11,198 nucleotides of DNA, taken from Oribacterium sp. Its GTDB lineage: Bacteria > Bacillota_A > Clostridia > Lachnospirales > Lachnospiraceae. The notes beneath the pieces were generated by a model. The model did not search any database, was not told the origin of the DNA, and saw nothing but the letters and a program-made list of their open reading frames with translations. Both the position numbers and the translations under genes were made by a program. The DNA lies in contig JAGAXP010000058.1 of assembly GCA_017940955.1 (NCBI GenBank), positions 1 through 11,198 of the forward strand, given 5' to 3'. Positions 7,489-11,198 of this stretch are shown piece after piece; positions within the stretch are counted from its first letter, which is position 1; each line of letters opens with the position of its first letter.

Positions 7489-8373
7489 TCACACTTTCTC
7501 CATGATTTTCTTACCAAGTATACCTGTAGGCTTCACGAGAAGAACGATGATCAAAACAGAAAACACGATTGCATCCGAAAGCTTTGAAGATATATATGCC
7601 TTTGCAAGATTTTCCAAAACACCAAGTATTATTCCGCCGATGAATGCACCGGGGATAGAGCCGATGCCTCCCAGAACCGCAGCTACAAATGCCTTGATAC
7701 CGGGCATGGCGCCTGTGGTCGGAGTAAGTGTGGGGTATGCGGAGCAAAGAAGAATACCGCCTATGGCAGCAAGCGCCGATCCTATGGCGAAGGTCATGGA
7801 AATAGTTCCGTTAACATCCACACCCATAAGTGTAGCTGCACCCTTATCCTCCGAAACAGCGAGCATAGCCTGACCGGCTTTTGTTTTATTGATAAAAGTC
7901 ACGAGACCTGTAACTATGATGATACAGGTTACGATCGTAACGATAGTCTCTCCGGATATGGTAAGCTGTCCTCCTGCAAGCTTCACCGGCTTAAGCGGCA
8001 CAAAGGAGCTGAAGCTCTTTGGATTTGCGGTAAAGATAAGCTGAGCAAGGTTCTGAAGAAGGTAAGATACACCGATAGCTGTAATAAGCACGGATAATGA
8101 ATTTGCCTGACGAAGAGGCTTATATGCAACCTTCTCAATGGTGATACCAAGTAATGTACAGACCGCCATGCTGACCAGCACTGCCACAGGTATAGGGAGT
8201 CCCATGGAATTAAGTGCTATAAAAGCCGTATATCCGCCCACCATCAGTATGTCACCATGTGCAAAATTCAGCATCTTGGCGATACCATATACCATGGTAT
8301 ATCCAAGAGCGATAATAGCATACACTGACCCAAGGCTCAGTCCGTTAAGAAGATATGAAATAAAACTCATCAT
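7489..8373 (-). CDS. livH: Branched-chain amino acid ABC transporter, permease LivH
   Basis: The second permease, 294 residues from the chosen start. Landmarks: LNGLSLGSVYAIIALGYTMVYGIAKMLNFAHGD (9-41), which is characteristic of LivH; VAYKPLR (82-88); SVLITAIGVSYLLQN (94-108); the EAA-like loop GQAMLAVSEDKGAATLMGVD (167-186); and AAVLGGIGSIPGAFIGG (231-247). The frame reaches ten codons further up to ATG 8403, but nothing resembling an SD precedes that codon. At 8373 two adjacent ATGs follow GAGGTGG (8379-8385) at good spacing, and the protein then begins MMSFISYLLNG like other LivH proteins. It lies 176 nt after livJ, separated by a strong hairpin. It pairs with LivM. Confidence 0.95.
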   Translation of the reverse strand: MMSFISYLLNGLSLGSVYAIIALGYTMVYGIAKMLNFAHGDILMVGGYTAFIALNSMGLPIPVAVLVSMAVCTLLGITIEKVAYKPLRQANSLSVLITAIGVSYLLQNLAQLIFTANPKSFSSFVPLKPVKLAGGQLTISGETIVTIVTCIIIVTGLVTFINKTKAGQAMLAVSEDKGAATLMGVDVNGTISMTFAIGSALAAIGGILLCSAYPTLTPTTGAMPGIKAFVAAVLGGIGSIPGAFIGGIILGVLENLAKAYISSKLSDAIVFSVLIIVLLVKPTGILGKKIMEKV

Positions 8374-8378
8374 CTTTG

Positions 8379-8385
8379 CCACCTC
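8379..8385 (-). promoter_or_regulatory. Ribosome binding site that decides the livH start
   Basis: GAGGTGG on the minus strand, 5 nt (8 nt from GAGG) before the first of two tandem ATGs (8373 and 8370). It rules out the in-frame ATG pair near 8403 as the likely start. Confidence 0.75.
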
Positions 8386-8465
8386 ATCGTTCAAAATCAT
8401 CATGTCTATTCATCGACATGTACCCGCGTAATAATAATCTTTCACAAAAATATCATCACACATTT

Positions 8466-8495
8466 AAAGGGCTGCTTTTTTAAAAGCAACCCTTT
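8466..8495 (-). promoter_or_regulatory. Intercistronic hairpin between livJ and livH
   Basis: On the minus strand AAAGGGTTGCTTT (8495-8483) pairs with AAAGCAGCCCTTT (8478-8466): a 13-bp stem with one G-U pair and a 4-nt loop. It starts about 55 nt after the livJ stop. It is followed by AAATGTG rather than a U-run, so it is a weak or partial terminator at best. Such hairpins after the binding-protein gene of ABC operons are known to protect the upstream mRNA 3' end or cause partial termination, so that more binding protein than permease is made. The stem is directly visible; the role is inferred. Confidence 0.65.
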
Positions 8496-8549
8496 ATGCT
8501 TAAAACCTATCAAGTTAGAATACCAGGAAGCTTCCCTGCTCCATATTTA

Positions 8550-9782
8550 TCATTCAGCTGATACGTAAGCGCCATCCTTGATAACTACTGCCTTAGGCTC
8601 CTTATCAACATCGCCCTTCTCATCCCAGGTCATTCCTGAACCTGTTATACCGTCATATTTAAGAGTCTTCATCTGCTCTTCAAGACCTGCACCGATAGCG
8701 TCAACTGACATATCCGGTGTAAGGTTTCCTGCTTCGATAGCAGCCTTGATGATATATGCAGCATCATAAGCATCTGCAGCAAACTGGATCGGTGTTCCGC
8801 CGAATGCCTCTTTGTACTTTGTTACGAAGTTAACTGTTGCATCATCTGTTGCATCAGCCGCAAACGGAGTAAGAAGCATAAGTCCCTCTGCAAGTGATGT
8901 ATCGAAATTCTCAACATCAAGGATTCCGTCCATACCGTCTACACCGAAGAAAATCGGCTTATAGCCCATTGTGTCGGCCTGTGTAAGTACAAGAGCTGCC
9001 TCTGTGTAGTAGAAAGGAAGGAATGCCAGCTCTGCGCCTGATGCCTGCATCTTCTGAAGCTGTGTAGAGAAATCTGTCTTTGAATCTGCTGTAAACTGCT
9101 CTGTATCTACGATCTCGATTCCGTAATTCTGTGCCTCTGAAGCAAATGACTCATAGATTCCGCTTGAGTAAACATCTGATGAATCATAAAGGATAGCTAC
9201 CTTTGTAGCAAGCTTGTTCTCTCCGATGTACTGTGCTGACTTGGCACCCTGTGCAGGATCCGAGAAGCATACTCTGTAAGCATTAGCTGTGTTTGTACAA
9301 TCAACCGCTGAACCTGAAGGTGTAAGCATGAAGAGATTGTCATTAACTGCCTCAGCACCTACTGCGATGGTCGGAGCCGAAGTTGTAGGTCCGATAAGTG
9401 CCTGCATTCCCCAGTCTTTTAATGAGTTGTAAGCATTAACAGCCTTCTCCTGATCATGCTCATCATCAGCTGTCTGAAGCTCTACCTGATAGCCGTTGAT
9501 TCCGCCGTTCTCGTTGATCTCATCAATAGCGATCTTTGCGCCATTGACAACTGCTGTTCCATACACTGCAGCACCGCCTGTAAGAGGTCCCTGTGAACCG
9601 AACTTCCACTTAAGGTCAGATGAAGCAGCAGCGCCGCTGTCTCCGGAAGCTGCAGCAGCCGCAGTAGTCTCAGCCGCCTTGTCTCCGGAAGCTGCTTTTG
9701 TTGTTTCTGTAGATGAAGACCCGCAGGCAACAAGGGAAGCTGCCATAGCACCTGCAAGTACAACGCTTAAAACTTTTTTCAT
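8550..9782 (-). CDS. livJ: Branched-chain amino acid ABC transporter, substrate-binding lipoprotein LivJ
   Basis: Extracellular ligand-binding protein of the importer, 410 residues. The N-terminus MKKVLSVVLAGAMAASLVAC is a lipoprotein signal with lipobox LVAC, so Cys20 is lipidated and the protein tethered to the outer face of the membrane. Residues 21-55 are a low-complexity Ala/Ser/Thr/Gly linker, common in Clostridia binding proteins. From about 57 the mature domain is a type I periplasmic-binding fold (Peripla_BP_6): WKFGSQGPLTGGAAVYGT, then AIDEINENGGINGYQVEL, then IGPTTSAPTIAV. The start is supported by AGGAGGA at 9791-9797, 8 nt upstream. It heads the operon under a strong promoter. 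Leu/Ile/Val is the usual ligand, but close relatives bind urea, amides or aromatic acids, so specificity is an inference. Confidence 0.95.
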   Translation of the reverse strand: MKKVLSVVLAGAMAASLVACGSSSTETTKAASGDKAAETTAAAAASGDSGAAASSDLKWKFGSQGPLTGGAAVYGTAVVNGAKIAIDEINENGGINGYQVELQTADDEHDQEKAVNAYNSLKDWGMQALIGPTTSAPTIAVGAEAVNDNLFMLTPSGSAVDCTNTANAYRVCFSDPAQGAKSAQYIGENKLATKVAILYDSSDVYSSGIYESFASEAQNYGIEIVDTEQFTADSKTDFSTQLQKMQASGAELAFLPFYYTEAALVLTQADTMGYKPIFFGVDGMDGILDVENFDTSLAEGLMLLTPFAADATDDATVNFVTKYKEAFGGTPIQFAADAYDAAYIIKAAIEAGNLTPDMSVDAIGAGLEEQMKTLKYDGITGSGMTWDEKGDVDKEPKAVVIKDGAYVSAE

Positions 9783-9893
9783 TACTTTTCTCCTCCTAAG
9801 TTCTCTTTTCAGAGCCTTATCCCGGCTCTATCCGTACTGATCAGACATTCCCTACGTAACCCCATAAGTACTATATCTGATACTGAAAACCTT
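9783..9893 (-). promoter_or_regulatory. Structured 5' leader of the liv operon
   Basis: About 110 nt between the predicted start site and the livJ ATG. Minus-strand pairings: AGAGCC/GGCTCT (9829-9824 with 9816-9811, loop 7), CTCT/AGAG closing a GAAA tetraloop (9814-9811 with 9806-9803), and ATCAGA/TCTGAT (9881-9876 with 9845-9840). The first two use the same CTCT and cannot form together, and both sit just upstream of the SD. I do not recognise a known riboswitch class or a T-box. The leader could modulate translation, but that is inference. Confidence 0.4.
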
Positions 9894-9899
9894 TATTTG

Positions 9900-9928
9900 A
9901 TTATAAAAAACAGGCTATCGAAAGTCAA
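9900..9928 (-). promoter_or_regulatory. Strong sigma-A promoter of the liv operon
   Basis: Minus-strand -35 TTGACT (9928-9923), an exact 17-bp spacer and -10 TATAAT (9905-9900). This is 5/6 plus 6/6 to consensus, the best promoter in the window. The sequence just upstream is AT-rich (9929-9961) and could act as an UP element. The start site should be near 9893. The promoter overlaps the 3' arm and U-tract of the preceding terminator. Confidence 0.85.
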
Positions 9929-9976
9929 TTGCTTTTATAACAATAAAGCAAATTAATTTTTCTTTCGATAACCTGT
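9905..9976 (-). terminator. Rho-independent terminator after gpsA, overlapping the livJ promoter
   Basis: On the minus strand ACAGGTTATCGAAAG (9976-9962) pairs with CTTTCGATAGCCTGT (9924-9910): 15 bp with one G-U pair, followed by T's to 9905. The 37-nt interior contains a second perfect 7-bp stem, TTGCTTT/AAAGCAA (9951-9945 with 9935-9929). The 3' arm and T-run form the spacer of the livJ promoter and touch both its -35 and -10. On the opposite strand no U-run follows. It should end transcripts from gpsA. Confidence 0.75.
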
Positions 9977-10028
9977 GGTTATGCACGATATAAGTTAAAG
10001 CTCGAACCCGTTACATGGTTTTTCTATA

Positions 10029-10088
10029 TCAGTTTTTACTGCCGAAGAGGATGACACCTACGAAAAAGAATGCCGGATCAGCGTTCAA
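10029..10088 (-). CDS. Possible 19-residue hydrophobic small ORF after gpsA
   Basis: A TTG start at 10088 is preceded by GGAGG (10097-10093) with a 4-nt spacer, slightly tight, and opens a frame ending in TGA at 10029. The peptide has a polar N-terminus, then PAFFFVGVILFG, then a short charged end (SKN), so it could be a tiny membrane peptide. It begins 17 nt after the gpsA stop and lies before the terminator, so it would be on the gpsA mRNA. The ORF is short enough to be chance, the start is non-ATG, and I recognise no family. Confidence 0.25.
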   Translation of the reverse strand: MNADPAFFFVGVILFGSKN

Positions 10089-10105
10089 AAAGCCTCCGGT
10101 TTTCC

Positions 10106-11113
10106 TTATTTATCAAAACAGAGCCCCTGATTCTCCAGTCTTCTGTCTCTCATCATGAGATCCTCCACAGCTTTTTCAGGAGACTTGTTTTCAAACAATA
10201 CCTGATTTATCTCGCTAACTATAGGCATGGTCACATTATACTTTTCGGCAAGCTGCAATGCCGCCCTGGATGCATATACACCCTCGACAACCTGTCCCAC
10301 TTCTGTCATGGCCTCCTTATAGGTTTTTCCCTGACCTATAAGAATTCCGGCTCTTCGGTTTCTGGAATGCATGGAGGCACAGGTAACTATCAGATCACCT
10401 ATTCCGCTGAGTCCCTGGAAGGTTTCTATGTCACATCCCATTTTTACACCCAGTCTCGTGATCTCAGCAATACCTCTTGTAATAAGGGCCGCCTTGCTGT
10501 TGTCCCCGTAACCGAGACCATCCGCAATTCCCGCAGCGAGAGCAACTACATTCTTGAGAGCGCCTCCGATTTCGATACCCTTTATGTCCGGATTGATATA
10601 AACCCTGAAACAGTCACACATAAAAGTATCCTGTATGAACCTGGCTGTTTTTTCGGTTCTGGCTCCTGTAACTATAGTTGTGGGAATAAATCTTGACACC
10701 TCTTCTGCATGGCTCGGTCCCGACAGCACCGCTACATCCGCCTGAGGTATTTCTTCCTCTATAATATCAGTCATGGTCTTTAAAGAATCAGCTTCAATGC
10801 CCTTTGCGGCAGACACTATAACCTGACCCTGACGTATGTAGCCCGACATCTTCTTCGAAGTTTCCCTGATATATATGGAAGGAACAGCAAGAACTATCAT
10901 GTCTCTGTCCTGTAACGCCTGCTGCATATCCGAGGTAACCTTCAATCCCTGCGGCAATACAGCATCAGGAAGATTTTTATGTTTTCTGCTCACCTCCATG
11001 GTCTCAGCATTCTCCCGGGATCTGGTCCAGAGAGCTGTCTCATGGTTATTATGAGCCAAAAGAATCGCCAAAGCAGTGCCCCAGGTGCCGGCACCTATTA
11101 CCGCTGTCTTCAT
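10106..11113 (-). CDS. gpsA: NAD(P)-dependent glycerol-3-phosphate dehydrogenase
   Basis: Cytoplasmic enzyme interconverting dihydroxyacetone phosphate and sn-glycerol 3-phosphate, the backbone for phospholipid synthesis. At 335 residues it has the full family length. Visible: the Rossmann motif GAGTWG (7-12), SAAKGIE (101-107), SGPSHAEEV (131-139), catalytic Lys187 in GGALKNVVALAAGIADGL, GYGDNSKAALITRG (201-214), GLSGIGDLIVTC (234-245) and SRNRRAG (250-256). The ATG at 11113 has AAGGGG (11122-11127) 8 nt upstream and gives the standard start MKTAVIGAGTWG. In many Clostridia gpsA follows plsY; only 85 nt upstream are visible here, so that cannot be checked. It is followed by a possible small ORF and a terminator. 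Confidence 0.97.
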   Translation of the reverse strand: MKTAVIGAGTWGTALAILLAHNNHETALWTRSRENAETMEVSRKHKNLPDAVLPQGLKVTSDMQQALQDRDMIVLAVPSIYIRETSKKMSGYIRQGQVIVSAAKGIEADSLKTMTDIIEEEIPQADVAVLSGPSHAEEVSRFIPTTIVTGARTEKTARFIQDTFMCDCFRVYINPDIKGIEIGGALKNVVALAAGIADGLGYGDNSKAALITRGIAEITRLGVKMGCDIETFQGLSGIGDLIVTCASMHSRNRRAGILIGQGKTYKEAMTEVGQVVEGVYASRAALQLAEKYNVTMPIVSEINQVLFENKSPEKAVEDLMMRDRRLENQGLCFDK

Positions 11114-11137
11114 AAATATTTCCCCTTTAATTAAATG

Positions 11138-11154
11138 ATGGCGGGCATCGCCAT
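11138..11154 (-). other. Small hairpin upstream of gpsA, at the right edge
   Basis: Minus-strand ATGGCG/CGCCAT with a 5-nt loop lies 25 nt before the gpsA ATG. Only a weak T-containing stretch (CATTTAATT) follows, so it is at most a poor terminator for an upstream gene. The edge sequence (11178-11198) could be the last codons of such a gene, but two frames end there (TAA at 11178-11180 or at 11186-11188) and it is too short to identify. No convincing gpsA promoter is visible, although TTGACC occurs at 11166-11171. Confidence 0.35.
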
Positions 11155-11198
11155 AATATGGTGCAGGTCAATAACCCTTACACATTTATGAGCTCTCC

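Noticed and set aside
9809..9865. 18-codon ORF in the livJ leader (minus strand) containing 3 Leu and 2 Ile codons, suggestive of an attenuation leader peptide
   Set aside because: Its ATG has no SD, the Leu/Ile codons are scattered rather than clustered, and no U-run terminator follows it before livJ.
9866..9892. TTTTCAG-containing stretch resembling part of a CodY box near the livJ start site
   Set aside because: Too many mismatches to AATTTTCWGAAAATT and no symmetry, so it is not supported.
9996..10020. GGGTTCGAGC on the minus strand, like a tRNA T-loop
   Set aside because: The flanking bases do not pair to make a T-stem, and no acceptor, D or anticodon arms are present.
10070..10696. 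208-codon plus-strand open frame opposite gpsA
   Set aside because: It is antisense to a full-length conserved enzyme and has no recognisable protein features, so it is a shadow frame.

Overview
The window looks like a chromosomal housekeeping region of a low-to-mid-GC Bacillota, most likely a Lachnospiraceae/Clostridia member. The basis is the AG-rich Shine-Dalgarno (SD) sites, the sigma-A-type promoters, a Gly/Ala/Ser/Thr-rich linker after the lipobox of the binding protein, and protein sequences of a Clostridia type. The genus is an inference, not shown. Every gene lies on the minus strand, so transcription runs from high to low coordinates.

Layout in transcription order. gpsA (glycerol-3-phosphate dehydrogenase, 10106-11113) is followed by a possible tiny hydrophobic ORF (10029-10088) and an intrinsic terminator (9905-9976). 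Next comes a complete five-gene ABC importer operon of the branched-chain amino acid (HAAT) family, livJ-livH-livM-livG-livF (9782 down to 4917). It starts from a near-consensus promoter at 9900-9928 and ends in a terminator at 4838-4883. A beta-CASP metallo-beta-lactamase nuclease-like gene (3109-4737) follows, and 6 nt further on a membrane-anchored protein with a LprI/DUF1311-like C-terminal part (2536-3102). Last is alaS (alanyl-tRNA synthetase), which has its own promoter at 2518-2546 and runs off the left edge with roughly the last 70-75 codons missing.

How the genes work together. LivJ, a lipoprotein, captures the ligand outside the membrane. LivH and LivM form the channel, and LivG and LivF hydrolyse ATP. 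A 13-bp hairpin between livJ and livH probably keeps binding-protein mRNA more abundant than the rest. The flanking genes serve unrelated core functions: phospholipid backbone synthesis, RNA processing and tRNA charging.

No mobile element, CRISPR array, rRNA, tRNA or foreign-looking segment was seen, and I found no undescribed multi-gene system. The most interesting features are regulatory. At both ends of the liv operon the next transcription unit's core promoter is built into the preceding terminator, and both terminators are two-tier nested hairpins. The livJ 5' leader has mutually exclusive hairpins beside its SD, and a possible 19-residue hydrophobic ORF follows gpsA. The longest stretch without a confident gene is 9783-10105; it holds the livJ leader, the livJ promoter, the gpsA terminator and the possible small ORF.
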